Positions 54,524 through 64,000 of a DNA stretch of 64,000 bases are shown in pieces. The position numbers and the translations under genes were made by a program. The notes beneath the pieces were generated by a model, which ran no database searches, had not been told where the DNA came from, and saw only the letters and a list, made by a program, of their open reading frames with translations. The stretch is from Thermoleophilia bacterium (GTDB taxonomy: Bacteria; Actinomycetota; Thermoleophilia; Gaiellales; Gaiellaceae): contig JAICSH010000002.1 of the NCBI GenBank assembly GCA_025936995.1, positions 32,131 through 96,130 on the forward strand, read 5' to 3'. How positions within the stretch are numbered: position 1 is the first letter of the stretch; the number at the start of each line of letters is the position of its first letter.

Positions 54524-55635
54524 TCAACCCTGTCCTGACCGACATGGCCGTGTATCCGTTCACGCGGCTCGAGCACGAGCGGCGGAGGCTGCTGGACGCG
54601 GGCGTCGAGGTGATCGACTTCGGCAAGGGCGACCCGAACGAGCCGACCGACCCGATCATCCGGCAGGCGCTCGTCGATGCGCTGCCGGAGCGCGCGCCGT
54701 ATCCGCTCGCGCAGGGCCTGCCCGAGCTGCGCGAGGCCGCGACAGGCTGGGTGCAGCGGCGGTTCGGCGTCGCGCTCGATCCCGAGACCGAGATCGTGCC
54801 GACCTACGGCTCGAAGGAGGCGATCTTCTCGCTCGCGCAGGTGCTCGGGACGGGCGGGCGGGTCGTGGCGTTCGGCGAGCCTGCCTATCCCGTCTACGAG
54901 CGAGGCGCGCTCTTCGCGGGCGCGCGCGTCCAGACGCTGCCCCTGCTGCGTGAGAACGGCTTCCTGGCGGACCTCGAGCAGCTCGACGACGACGTCGCGC
55001 TCGTATGGGTCAACTACCCGCACAACCCGACTGGCACCGTGGCTCCGCCGGCGTTCTACGACGAGCTCGCCGCGGCGGCGGAGCGTCACGACTTCGTCGT
55101 CGGCTCGGACGAGGCCTACACGGAGCTCTGGTTCGACGAGCCGCCGCCGTCGGCGCTCCAGGCCGCCGACCGCTCCCGTTTCGTCGTCTTCCAGACCTTG
55201 AGCAAGCGCTCCTCGATGACCGGCTACCGCTCGGGCTTCGTTGCGGGGTCTCCGGCGATCGTGGCGGCGCTCAAGGCATACCGCCCAACGGTGGGGACCG
55301 CGCCGCAGGAGTTCGTGCAGCGCGCCTCGGTCGTCGCGTGGGACGACGAACGTCACGTCGAGGAGACGCGGGCGCGCTACCGGGCGAAGCGGGACGTGAT
55401 GATCCCGGCGATCGAGAGCCGTGGCTGGGAGATCGTCGCGAGCGAGGCGACGATGTACCTCTGGGTCGCGGTGCCCGACGCGGGCGACGTCGTCGACGTG
55501 CTGCTCGAACGCGGCGTGCTCGTCTCCCCCGGGGAGTTCTTCGGGCCGAGCGGAGCCGGCTACGTCCGCTTCGCGCTCGTGCCGACGCTCGAGGAATGCG
55601 AGCGGGCGGCGGAGATCCTGGGGAGCCTCGCGTGA
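54520..55635 (+). CDS. dapC: Succinyldiaminopimelate transaminase-like PLP aminotransferase
   Basis: VIDFGKGDPNEPTDPIIRQAL...VWVNYPHNPTGTVAPPAFYDEL...VFQTLSKRSSMTGYRSGFVAG. Confidence 0.88.
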   Translation: MINPVLTDMAVYPFTRLEHERRRLLDAGVEVIDFGKGDPNEPTDPIIRQALVDALPERAPYPLAQGLPELREAATGWVQRRFGVALDPETEIVPTYGSKEAIFSLAQVLGTGGRVVAFGEPAYPVYERGALFAGARVQTLPLLRENGFLADLEQLDDDVALVWVNYPHNPTGTVAPPAFYDELAAAAERHDFVVGSDEAYTELWFDEPPPSALQAADRSRFVVFQTLSKRSSMTGYRSGFVAGSPAIVAALKAYRPTVGTAPQEFVQRASVVAWDDERHVEETRARYRAKRDVMIPAIESRGWEIVASEATMYLWVAVPDAGDVVDVLLERGVLVSPGEFFGPSGAGYVRFALVPTLEECERAAEILGSLA

Positions 55636-56375
55636 GCGTCGAGGAGACGATCGCGGCGCTCGACCGCGGAGAGATCCGCGTGGCGGAGAAGCGCGACGGC
55701 GAGTGGCGCGTGAACGAGGAGGCGAAGGCGGCGATCCTCGAGTACTTCCGGGTCAGGAAGGTCGAGCCGATCGAGGTCGGCCCCTTCGCGTACCTCGACA
55801 AGATCCCGCTCAAGCACGACCATGCCGAGCGCGGCGTGCGAGTCGTGCCGCCCGCGACGGCCCGCTACGGCTCGTTTCTCTCGCCCGGCGTGATCCTGAT
55901 GCCGAGCTACGTCAACATCGGTGCTTGGGTCGGGCCGAACACGATGGTCGACACGTGGGCGACGGTCGGATCGTGCGCGCAGATCGGGGCGGACGTCCAT
56001 CTCGCGGGCGGCGTCGGCATCGGCGGGGTGCTCGAACCGGTGCAGGCGCGTCCGGTGATCGTCGAGGACGGTGCATTCGTCGGCTCCCGCTGCATCCTCA
56101 CCGAGGGAGTCGTGATCGGCGAGCGGGCGGTGCTCGCACCGAACGTCTCGCTGACGGGATCGGTTCCGGTGATCGACGTCACGGGGCCGGAGCCGGTCGA
56201 GCATCGTGGCTATGTGCCTCCGCGGGCCGTGGTCGTCCCGGGCACGAGGCCGAAGGAGTTCCCGGCGGGCACGTACGAGGTCGCGTGCGCGCTCGTGGTC
56301 GGTTGGCGGAGCGCGCAAACAGATCTGAAGACGAGCCTGAACGACGTGCTGCGCGAGTTCGCGATCGGCGCCTGA
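55632..56375 (+). CDS. dapD: 2,3,4,5-tetrahydropyridine-2,6-dicarboxylate N-succinyltransferase
   Basis: VRVVPPATARYGSFLSPGVILMPSYVNIGAWVGPNTMVDTWATVGSCAQIGADVHLAGGVGIGGVLEPVQARPVIVEDGAFVGSRCI. Confidence 0.95.
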   Translation: MSVEETIAALDRGEIRVAEKRDGEWRVNEEAKAAILEYFRVRKVEPIEVGPFAYLDKIPLKHDHAERGVRVVPPATARYGSFLSPGVILMPSYVNIGAWVGPNTMVDTWATVGSCAQIGADVHLAGGVGIGGVLEPVQARPVIVEDGAFVGSRCILTEGVVIGERAVLAPNVSLTGSVPVIDVTGPEPVEHRGYVPPRAVVVPGTRPKEFPAGTYEVACALVVGWRSAQTDLKTSLNDVLREFAIGA

Positions 56376-56480
56376 GCGGCCTCGCCCGCCGTCGCTCGGG
56401 CCCGGGCTCTGCACGCACCCCCACCCAAGGGCGGGGCAGCTCTCCCTCCGCCCTCGGAGCCGATGCTACCCCGAGATCTG

Positions 56481-57200
56481 TTACGCGACGGTGCCGGTTT
56501 CTTGCTCGGAGCCCGGCGGTTCGTCGAGCAGCGGCTCTGCCGGTCCTGTGAGCCACGCGTGGCCGCCTTCGAGCCGGACGCGCAGGTCCCCGCCAGGGAA
56601 GTGCACGACGACCTCGCCTTCGTCGTGCGTCGCGGCGGCGACTGCGACAGCGCTCGTCCCGGAGGCGGACGTCTCGCCCACCCCGCGCTCCCAGACGCGC
56701 GCCGTGACCTCGCCCGGGCGGTCGACGCGCGCCACCTGGACGTTCGTCCGCTCAGGAAAACGCGGATGCCGCTCGAGGAGCGGCCCGAGCTCGCCGATCC
56801 GATCCGGTTCTCCAACGACGACCGCGTGCGGATTCCCGACCAGCACCGGGACCAGCTCGATTCCGTCGACGAGCTCCGGGGGCCCTACCTCCACCGCGCC
56901 GAGCTCCGACTCGTACAGGCCGTCCGCCGACCGTCTCACGCGCACACTCCTCCCCCCCACGTGCACACGCGCCCGCGTCGCGCCGGTCCGGCGCATGAGC
57001 CACGCCGCAGCGATGCGGGTTCCGTTACCCGACATCTCCGCGCGAGAGCCGTCGGGATTGACGATGGCGATCGACACGTCGTCCCCTTCGACCGAGAGCA
57101 CCTCGACAGCCCCGTCCGTGCCGGACAGGTCGACGCCGGCCACCGGCCCCTCATGGACGAGGTAGATGTTCCCGTGTGCGTGCCAGCGCGACGATCTCAG
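56481..57200 (-). CDS. Diaminopimelate epimerase-like protein with both catalytic Cys replaced by Ser
   Basis: NPDGSRAEMSGNGTRIAAAW, VLVGNPHAVVV, RTNVQVARV, ERGVGETSASGTSAVAVA; N-terminus WHAHGNIYLVHEG; start unclear (CTG at 57200 is the nearest). Confidence 0.8.
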   Translation of the reverse strand: MRSSRWHAHGNIYLVHEGPVAGVDLSGTDGAVEVLSVEGDDVSIAIVNPDGSRAEMSGNGTRIAAAWLMRRTGATRARVHVGGRSVRVRRSADGLYESELGAVEVGPPELVDGIELVPVLVGNPHAVVVGEPDRIGELGPLLERHPRFPERTNVQVARVDRPGEVTARVWERGVGETSASGTSAVAVAAATHDEGEVVVHFPGGDLRVRLEGGHAWLTGPAEPLLDEPPGSEQETGTVA

Positions 57201-58050
57201 CTGCGGTCTCCTCCGGCGGCCGGTCGGCCGCGACCATAACGAGCCCCTCGAGGCGCCGCATCCACTTCCGCTGATACGCCGCATAGCGCCGCGTACGCGT
57301 GGCGAGCGCCTCCATCGCCTCTTCCCGCGGCAGCGTCGCCACCTCGTGGAGGCCGATCACCTTCGTTGCAGTCACCGAAGGCTCGGCGATGAGCGCGCCT
57401 CGTACCTCCTCCTCGACTCCGGCGTCGAACATCCGCTGGGTGCGCTCCGCAATCCGCCGCTCGAGCTCCGGCTTCGGAACGTCAAGCCCCACGACGAGCG
57501 TCGGATGTCGCCACGCCCCACCGAAAAGGCTCTCCCGTCGCGGCGCCAGCGAGTGGCCCGCCTCCGCGAGCTCGAGCGCCCGCACGACGCGCCGGCGGTC
57601 GTTGGCGTGGATGCGCGCCGCCGCATCCGGGTCGAGCTTCGCCAGCCGTGCGTGCGCCGCGGCCGCGCCGTCCTTGTCGTAGAGCCGCTCCCAGCGCTCC
57701 CGCTCGCCGGACGCCGGTGCCGGAGGGAGCCCGAGCTCGGCCAGCGCCGCACGGAAGTAGAGCCCGGTTCCTCCGACGACGAGCGGCGTTTTGCCGGCTG
57801 CGAGGATCTCGTCGATCGACGCATGCGCGAGCGGCGCGTACTCGCCCACGGACGCGACGTGCGAAAGGGGAAAGATCCCGACGAGCCGCTCCGGGTGCGG
57901 CGACCGGTTTGTGAGGATCGGCAGGCCGGCGTAGACCTGCATCGCGTCCGCAGACACGACCTCGGCCGGCATCAGTTCCCTCACGGCCGCCGCGACGTCG
58001 GACTTCCCGCTCGCAGTCGGCCCAAAGAGGCCGACGACGCGTTCAGCCAC
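57151..58050 (-). CDS. miaA: tRNA dimethylallyltransferase
   Basis: VGLFGPTASGKSDVAAAVRELMPAEVVSADAMQVYAGLPILTNRS...PLVVGGTGLYFRAAL...RRYAAYQRKWMRRLEG. Confidence 0.95.
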   Translation of the reverse strand: MAERVVGLFGPTASGKSDVAAAVRELMPAEVVSADAMQVYAGLPILTNRSPHPERLVGIFPLSHVASVGEYAPLAHASIDEILAAGKTPLVVGGTGLYFRAALAELGLPPAPASGERERWERLYDKDGAAAAHARLAKLDPDAAARIHANDRRRVVRALELAEAGHSLAPRRESLFGGAWRHPTLVVGLDVPKPELERRIAERTQRMFDAGVEEEVRGALIAEPSVTATKVIGLHEVATLPREEAMEALATRTRRYAAYQRKWMRRLEGLVMVAADRPPEETAAEIVALARTREHLPRP

Positions 58051-58807
58051 GGAGCCGCGTGCGCACGAGCTCGAGCTCCTCGTCCGTCACGCCGGCCGCC
58101 CGGAGGTACGACTCGACGCCGCCGTGACGCCGTTCCAGCTCGGCGAACACCCCGGCCATCGACGCTGCCGGCGTTTGCGCGATCCGCTGCAGCCGCACGA
58201 GCTCTTCCTCGCTCTCGGCAGCCTCGAACCACGCCTCGTGCCGCGGCCGCAGCCGTTCCTCGCTCAGCGCGTAGTCGGTCGCGATGTCGTCATCGCTCAC
58301 GCCTGCGAGGTGAAGCAGGAATGCCGAGAGCAGCCCCGTCCGGTCCTTGCCGCCGGCGCAGTGGATGACGACCCCGCCCTCGGGCGCGCTGGCGACCGCG
58401 CGCACCGCACGCGCGACGTTGTCGCGGAAGCGCTCGAGGAAGATGAGGTACACGTCTTGGGTCGCCGTCGCCACGTCGGGAGCTGCCGCCGCCGCGGCCT
58501 CGAGATCCTCCTCGATGTCTTCCCACTCCTCCTTGCTCGCCTCCATGAACGGGACGTGCAGCACCTCGACGGGCACCTCCGCCGGAGGATCGTCGGCACG
58601 CTCGTGGTCGCCGCGGAGGTCGATGACGGCTCGGATGCCGTGGCCGACGAGCGCCCTCCATCCCTCGTCGCTCAGCTGACGGACGCTGTCTGCCCGCACG
58701 ACGGCGCCGAAGCGGGTCTCGCCTCCGTCCTGCGTTGGAAGTCCGCCCAGGTCACGGACGTTGAGGCAGCCGTCCCAGACGAGGTCTCTAGGCTGCAGCT
58801 GCCGCAA
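58043..58807 (-). CDS. Tyrosine/serine phosphatase (Y_phosphatase3-like)
   Basis: LNVRDLGGLPTQDGGETRFGAVVRADSVRQL...GGVVIHCAGGKDRTGLLSAFLLHLAGVSDDDI; likely TTG start. Confidence 0.9.
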   Translation of the reverse strand: MRQLQPRDLVWDGCLNVRDLGGLPTQDGGETRFGAVVRADSVRQLSDEGWRALVGHGIRAVIDLRGDHERADDPPAEVPVEVLHVPFMEASKEEWEDIEEDLEAAAAAAPDVATATQDVYLIFLERFRDNVARAVRAVASAPEGGVVIHCAGGKDRTGLLSAFLLHLAGVSDDDIATDYALSEERLRPRHEAWFEAAESEEELVRLQRIAQTPAASMAGVFAELERRHGGVESYLRAAGVTDEELELVRTRLRG

Positions 58808-60110
58808 GGTGAGCGCCGCGCAGAGTCGTGGAGGTCGCGCTCGCAATCTCGACGGGGACGAGCTCGCCGGGCGCCGCATCGCCGCTGAAGTTCACGGTCG
58901 TGTTCCGGCGAGTCCGGCCGCGGAAGAGCTCCGGCTCGGTTCGGCTCGGCCCCTCGACGAGAACCTCCTCCACCATCCCGATCCGTCGCGCGTTCCGCTC
59001 GGCTGCGACTCGCTGCACGACCTCGACGAGCCGCTCGATGCGGTCGCGCTTGACCTCTTCCGGGACTTGGGCCTCCATCGCGGCGGCCTCCGTCCCCGCG
59101 CGCGGCGAGTAGACGAAGGTGAACGCGCCGTCGTAGCCGACCTCCTCGACGACCTCGAGCGTCTCGGCGAAGTCGTCTTCGGTCTCCCCGGGGAAGCCGA
59201 CGATGATGTCCGTCGTGAGCGCGAGGTCGGGGATCGCGGCACGGAGGTCGTCGGCGAGCCGGAGGTAGCGCTCGCGCGAGTACGTACGCCGCATCGCCTT
59301 GAGGATCCTGCTCGATCCGGACTGGAGCGGCAGGTGCGCGTGCTCGCACACGGCGGCGCAGTCGATCATCGCCGCGATCACGTCGCGGCGGAAGTCCTTC
59401 GGATGCGGGCTTGTGAAACGGATCCGCTCGATGCCGGGGACGGCGTCGACCCCGCGCAGAAGCTCCGCGAAGCTCGAGCCGACGTCGCGGCCGTAGGAGT
59501 TGACGTTCTGGCCGAGGAGCGTCACCTCGCGCATTCCCTCCACGGCGAGCCGTTCGACCTCGGCGAGGATCTCGCCGGGCCGCCGCGAGATCTCGCGCCC
59601 GCGGACGGCGGGGACGATGCAGTACGAACAGACGGAGTTGCAGCCCATCGAGACCTGCACCCAGGCCTGGAAGCGCCGTTCGCGCCGCACGGGAAGGCCC
59701 GCAGCAAACGCACGCTCCTCGCCGGTACCGAACGAGCTCCGCGCTACTCCCTCGCCGCCGGCCCCGAGCCAGTCGCCGAGGTGGGAGATCGTGCCCGGGC
59801 CGAAGGCGACGTCGACATCCGGATACAGGGCGAACAAGCGCTCCCGCTGCGCCTCCGCGTAGCAGCCGCCGACCGCGACGACCGTCCCGGGCCGCTCGCG
59901 CTTCAGCTTCGCGGCGTTTCCCATGTGCGCGGCGAACCGCGTGTCGGGCTTCTCCCGGATCGTGCAGGTGTTGAGGACGATGACGTCCGCCTTGTCCTGC
60001 GACGGCGCCTCCCCGAGCCCGAGCTCCTCGAGCAGCCCCTTGATCCGCTCGGAGTCGTGAGCGTTCATCTGGCAGCCGAACGTCGTCACGTGGTACCGGC
60101 GCACCGGCAC
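58788..60110 (-). CDS. miaB: tRNA-2-methylthio-N6-dimethylallyladenosine synthase
   Basis: YHVTTFGCQMNAHDSERIKGLLEELGL...VSMGCNSVCSYCIVPAVRGREISRRPGEILAEVERL...LTTDIIVGFPGETEDDF. Confidence 0.96.
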   Translation of the reverse strand: MPVRRYHVTTFGCQMNAHDSERIKGLLEELGLGEAPSQDKADVIVLNTCTIREKPDTRFAAHMGNAAKLKRERPGTVVAVGGCYAEAQRERLFALYPDVDVAFGPGTISHLGDWLGAGGEGVARSSFGTGEERAFAAGLPVRRERRFQAWVQVSMGCNSVCSYCIVPAVRGREISRRPGEILAEVERLAVEGMREVTLLGQNVNSYGRDVGSSFAELLRGVDAVPGIERIRFTSPHPKDFRRDVIAAMIDCAAVCEHAHLPLQSGSSRILKAMRRTYSRERYLRLADDLRAAIPDLALTTDIIVGFPGETEDDFAETLEVVEEVGYDGAFTFVYSPRAGTEAAAMEAQVPEEVKRDRIERLVEVVQRVAAERNARRIGMVEEVLVEGPSRTEPELFRGRTRRNTTVNFSGDAAPGELVPVEIASATSTTLRGAHLAAAAA

Positions 60111-60124
60111 AGGGTAACCGCCGC

Positions 60125-60858
60125 CTATGCGCTCCGACCCAGCGTGAGGTAGGCGAAACCGAGGACGTCACGGTAGCCGCGCAGCCACTCGCTGCGATGA
60201 GTGTCCGCCCGAGCACGCACCTCAACAGCGCCGGGCACGCGCGCGTGGCGGTGCAGCCAGGCCTCCCCGTCGGAGAGGTAGCCCGACTCGAAACGCTCCC
60301 ACTCGTCGCGGTTGGCCGTCTGGATGTAGAGCGGCCGAAAGCCCGCGGCGACGGCGAGATCGACGAGTCCCGCGAGATCGGAGAGCGAGGCGGGCTCGAA
60401 GCCGACGGCGGCGGCCTGCTCCGGCGTCGGCGGCCGCTCCCAGAAGCCGCTGCCGAAGAGGAGCCGGCCGCCCGGCCGCACGAGCTCGAACAAGGCTGCG
60501 AGCGCGTCCGGCTGGGCACCGTACGCGTGGTCAGAGCCGAGGCAGAGGACGAGGTCGGCCGGCGCGTGCTCGGTCGGCGCCGCCGCCTCGACGAACGTGA
60601 CCCGCGCGTCGAGCCCGCGGTCGGCGGCGTTGGCGCGTCCACGCTCGAGCAGGATCGGTCGGTGTCGATTCCGGTGCCCGTCGCGTCGGGAGCGGCCGCG
60701 AGCACACGCAGTAGCAGCTCGCTCCAGCCACAGCCGATGTCGAGGACCATCGAGGGCTCGGCGCCGGCGAGCGCCTTCGCGATCGCGTCGGCCCGCCGGC
60801 TCGACAACGGCGCATTGAAGTCGAGGAACTCGTAACGGCCGGGGGCCGGGTCGCTCAT
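60125..60858 (-). pseudogene. SAM-dependent methyltransferase split by a single frameshift near 60655
   Basis: N-part PSMVLDIGCGWSELLLRVLAAAPDATGTGIDTD (one frame), C-part ILLERGRANAADRGLDARVTFVEAAAPTEHAPADLVLCLGSDHAYGAQPDALAALFELVRPGGRLLFGSGFW (next frame). Confidence 0.75.
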
Positions 60859-60885
60859 CCGGCGTGCAGCGTGCCTCGCGGGGTC

Positions 60886-62547
60886 CTACGCGGCCTGAAT
60901 CGGCGAGTCCGCGGCTCGCCCCGGCGGCTCCGGCGCCACGGGATGTGCAGTCGTCGCGGCGTGATTCTTGGCGACCTCCACGGCACGGCTCTCACGGATC
61001 ACGGTCACCTTCACCTGGCCCGGGTACTCGAGCCGGTCCTCGATCTCGCGCGCGATCTCGTGGGCGAGCAGCGCCGCTGCGTCGTCGTCGACGTCGCCCG
61101 GGCTGACGATCACCCTGATCTCGCGGCCGGCCTGAAGCGCGTAGACCTTCTCGACGCCCGCCTTCGAGGCTGCGAGCTCCTCGAGTGCCCCGAGCCGCTT
61201 GATGTACTGCTCGAGGCTCTCTCCCCGCGCGCCGGGCCGGCTCGCCGAGACGGCGTCGGCCGCGATGAGCAGCACGGCCTCCACCGTTTGCGGCTGCACC
61301 TCGTAGTGGTGGGCCTCGATGGCGTGGACGACGCCCTGGGACTCCTCGTAGCGGCGCGCCAGCTGCGCGGAGATGAGGGCATGCGAGCCCTCCATCTCGT
61401 GGTTCATCGCCTTGCCGATGTCGTGCAGCATCGCGGCGCGCTTCGCCGTCTGGACGCTCGCCTCGAGCTCGGTGGCCATGATCCCGGCGAGGTGCACGAC
61501 CTCGAGCGTGTGCTTGAGCACGTTCTGGCCGTAGCTCGTCCGGAACCGGAGCCGTCCGAGAATCTGGACGAGCTCTTCCGCGAACGCACCGCAGTTCGCC
61601 TCGAAGACGGCCTGCTCGCCGGCGTGGCGGACGACCTCCTCGACCTCCGCCTTCGACTCGTAGTACGTCTCCTCGATCCGGGCCGGGTGGATGCGCCCGT
61701 CCTCGAGGAGCTTCGTCACGGTCAGGCGCGCGATCTCGCGCCGGAGCCCGTCGAAGGAGGAGAGCACGATCGCATGCGGCGTGTCGTCCACGATGAGATC
61801 GACGCCCGTCAGGTGCTCGAGCGCGCGGATGTTGCGGCCCTCACGGCCGATGATGCGACCCTTCATGTCGTCGGAGGGCAGCTCGACGACGGTGACCGTC
61901 GTCTCGGCGGTGTGGCTCGCGGCAACCCGCTGCAGCGCATCGGCAACGAGGTTCCGGGCGCGGCGCTTCGAGTCCGCGCGCGCCTCGTCCTCGAGCGTCC
62001 GGACTCTGCGGGCGAGCTCGTGACGGGCTTGCTCCTCCCCACGCTCGAGGAGCAGCGCTCTCGCCTCGGCCTGGGTGAGGCCGCCCACCCGTTCCAGCTC
62101 GGCGAGTTGCGCCCCTTTCGCCTCCTTGAGCTCTTCCTGCAGCACGCGGACGTGCTCCTCGCGGTCGGCGAGCCCCTGGTCGCGGCGCGAGAGCTCCTCG
62201 AGCTTCTTCTCGATCTCGAGCTCCTTCGCGAGCACTCGCTCCTCGATCTTCAGAACCTGCGCCCGCCGGTCGGTGAGCTCCGCATCGATCTCGCCGCGGA
62301 GGCGGACGGCCTGCTCGCGGGCCTCGACCTGCGCCTCCCGCCGCACCGCCTCGCCTTCGCGGCGCGCGTCCTCGAGCAACCGGTCTCGGATCCTGCGCGC
62401 CTTCGTCACGCCGGTCGTGCCGAACATCGACACCGCCAGGAGCGCGAGGGCGACACCTCCGGCGATCCCGATGGCAATTCCGATCCCGATCAGCACGAGC
62501 CGGCTCCTCGGTCGGGGGTTCGAGCCGCTTTCGGCGGCACGTCCCAT
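60886..62547 (-). CDS. rny: Ribonuclease Y
   Basis: N-terminal TM, coiled coil, KH DDMKGRIIGREGRNIRALEHLTGVDLIVDDTP, HD AAMLHDIGKAMNHEMEGSHALI. Confidence 0.96.
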   Translation of the reverse strand: MGRAAESGSNPRPRSRLVLIGIGIAIGIAGGVALALLAVSMFGTTGVTKARRIRDRLLEDARREGEAVRREAQVEAREQAVRLRGEIDAELTDRRAQVLKIEERVLAKELEIEKKLEELSRRDQGLADREEHVRVLQEELKEAKGAQLAELERVGGLTQAEARALLLERGEEQARHELARRVRTLEDEARADSKRRARNLVADALQRVAASHTAETTVTVVELPSDDMKGRIIGREGRNIRALEHLTGVDLIVDDTPHAIVLSSFDGLRREIARLTVTKLLEDGRIHPARIEETYYESKAEVEEVVRHAGEQAVFEANCGAFAEELVQILGRLRFRTSYGQNVLKHTLEVVHLAGIMATELEASVQTAKRAAMLHDIGKAMNHEMEGSHALISAQLARRYEESQGVVHAIEAHHYEVQPQTVEAVLLIAADAVSASRPGARGESLEQYIKRLGALEELAASKAGVEKVYALQAGREIRVIVSPGDVDDDAAALLAHEIAREIEDRLEYPGQVKVTVIRESRAVEVAKNHAATTAHPVAPEPPGRAADSPIQAA

Positions 62548-62586
62548 TCGGCGCCGGGCCTGGCCGGCAGCTATCCGAGAAGCCCA

Positions 62587-62613
62587 CTTCGGCGGACCTC
62601 GGGTCCGCCGAAG
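62587..62613 (-). terminator. Perfect 12 bp hairpin between recX and rny
   Basis: CTTCGGCGGACC-TCG-GGTCCGCCGAAG. Confidence 0.6.
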
Positions 62614-62742
62614 GTCACCGCGCTACCTCGCGCACAACCTCCGAGTTGCCGGACGTGAGTTGTCTTTCATCGGTTCAGGTTTCGGAAAAGCTGCTTTTGC
62701 AGGCAAAACATCGAATGGAATGCCCGACAATCGTACCGCGTC

Positions 62743-63330
62743 TCACGCCCCTTGCGCAAACGAGGCAAGCACCTCGTCGAGCGTGTCGCGTGAGAAGCCG
62801 CGGCCGCCGAGCCGCCGGATGAGCGCCGGCGTCACCTGCTGCCCCTCGAGCAGCGATCGCATGCGCTCGGCCTCCGGCTCGAGAGCCGCCACTGCGTTCG
62901 CGGCGATCTCGCCTGAGATGAGACGCCGCCCGAGGTCGGCCCGGATCGCAGCATCGCCGTAGCCGCGCCGGGCGAGCAGCTCAGCGCGGCCTTCCGCCAG
63001 CCGGGCGTCGTCGATGAGCCCGGCACGATCCAGCGTCGCGAGCGCCGCCTCCCGCGCATCCGCGGAATGCCCTGCACGGGCGAGCCGCTGCTCGAGAGCA
63101 CGCTGCGAGCGGCCGCTCGCAGCCAACGAGCGAGTCGCAGCTGCGAGTGCCTTGGTGCGTCGCACCTCACGCGCCAGCTCCCGCGCCGTGGATCGATCGA
63201 GCCGGCGCCCTACCGCCAACCCCGTTCGGACGACCGCGTCCGCCGGCAGAATGCGCCACGGTCGGCCGTCGAGCTCGACGGCGACCCGGCCGCGCTTCCG
63301 CTCGCGCAGCCCGGTGACGGTCGGCGTCAC
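62743..63330 (-). CDS. recX: Regulatory protein RecX
   Basis: [62 protein letters not shown]; directly downstream of recA. Confidence 0.9.
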   Translation of the reverse strand: MTPTVTGLRERKRGRVAVELDGRPWRILPADAVVRTGLAVGRRLDRSTARELAREVRRTKALAAATRSLAASGRSQRALEQRLARAGHSADAREAALATLDRAGLIDDARLAEGRAELLARRGYGDAAIRADLGRRLISGEIAANAVAALEPEAERMRSLLEGQQVTPALIRRLGGRGFSRDTLDEVLASFAQGA

Positions 63331-64000
63331 GCCTCGGCTTCGGCCGACGCAAGCGCCTCCGCCGCCACCTCCGCCTTGCCGTTGCTCGTCGCGGGTTCCT
63401 CGTCGATGGTCGGCAGCAGCCGCGCGGACGCGATCTGCTCCGAGCCGAGCTCCGCCTGGATCTGCTGGAGGATCTGCTGCGTCACGTCGGGATGCTCACG
63501 GAGGAACGCGGTCGCGTTCTGACGCCCCTGGCCGAGCCGCTCGTCGCCGAAGCTGAAGTACGAGCCCGACTTCGTCACGACCTTCCGCTCGAGCCCCGAA
63601 TCGAGCACCGTGCCTTCCCACGAGATGCCGGAGCCGTAGATGATGTCGAACTCCGCCTGCTTGAACGGGGGCGCGACCTTGTTCTTCACGACCTTGACGC
63701 GGACGCGGTTCCCGAACGCCTCGACACCTTCCTTCAGCGTCTCGATCCGCCGGATGTCGAGCCTCACGGACGAGTAGAACTTCAGCGCACGGCCGCCCGG
63801 CGTCGTCTCGGGGTTCCCGAACATGACGCCGATCTTTTCGCGCAGCTGGTTCGTGAAGAGGCAGATCGTGTCGGTCCGGTTGAGCGTGCCGGCGAGCTTG
63901 CGCAGCGCCTGGCTCATGAGGCGCGCCTGCAGGCCGACGTGGGAGTCGCCCATCTCGCCTTCGATCTCTGCCTTCGGGGTCAGTGCTGCGACCGAGTCGA
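63327..64000 (-). CDS. recA: Recombinase RecA (N-terminal part outside window)
   Basis: [77 protein letters not shown]. Confidence 0.97.
   Translation of the reverse strand, partial: DSVAALTPKAEIEGEMGDSHVGLQARLMSQALRKLAGTLNRTDTICLFTNQLREKIGVMFGNPETTPGGRALKFYSSVRLDIRRIETLKEGVEAFGNRVRVKVVKNKVAPPFKQAEFDIIYGSGISWEGTVLDSGLERKVVTKSGSYFSFGDERLGQGRQNATAFLREHPDVTQQILQQIQAELGSEQIASARLLPTIDEEPATSNGKAEVAAEALASAEAEA

Noticed and set aside
1-64000. CRISPR arrays, prophage, IS elements, integrons
   Set aside because: No short regularly spaced repeats, transposase/integrase, or phage structural genes seen.

Overview
This 64 kb window is high-GC, gene-dense chromosomal DNA. Gene content and synteny (sepF-yggT-divIVA, rpsB-tsf-pyrH-frr-uppS-cdsA-dxr-rseP-ispG-proS, murT/gatD, FHA-MerR, an RsiG-like protein) suggest an actinobacterium, possibly of the Thermoleophilia/Gaiella type (inference). 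It is mostly housekeeping: cell wall and isoprenoid synthesis, lysine/DAP synthesis, tRNA modification, recA/recX, RNase Y, two sigma-70 factors and two ECF sigma systems. There is one tRNA-Pro(GGG). I see no CRISPR array, prophage, IS element or rRNA. The most notable signals are: (1) two diverged copies of a ~250-280 bp structured intergenic element, each starting exactly at a TAG stop codon, with compensatory base changes in their stems; (2) a separate 219 bp multi-branched palindromic element between frr and uppS; (3) several housekeeping-family proteins lacking canonical catalytic residues (a HisB-like protein without its metal ligands, a DapF-like protein with both catalytic Cys changed to Ser, and a degenerate phosphomannomutase domain); (4) a recurrent TAnnnT-(5-8 nt)-start-codon arrangement implying widespread leaderless transcription, with two symmetric -10 elements at divergent gene pairs. 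All calls are from reading sequence and ORF translations; no database search was run. Start codons given are best judgements.
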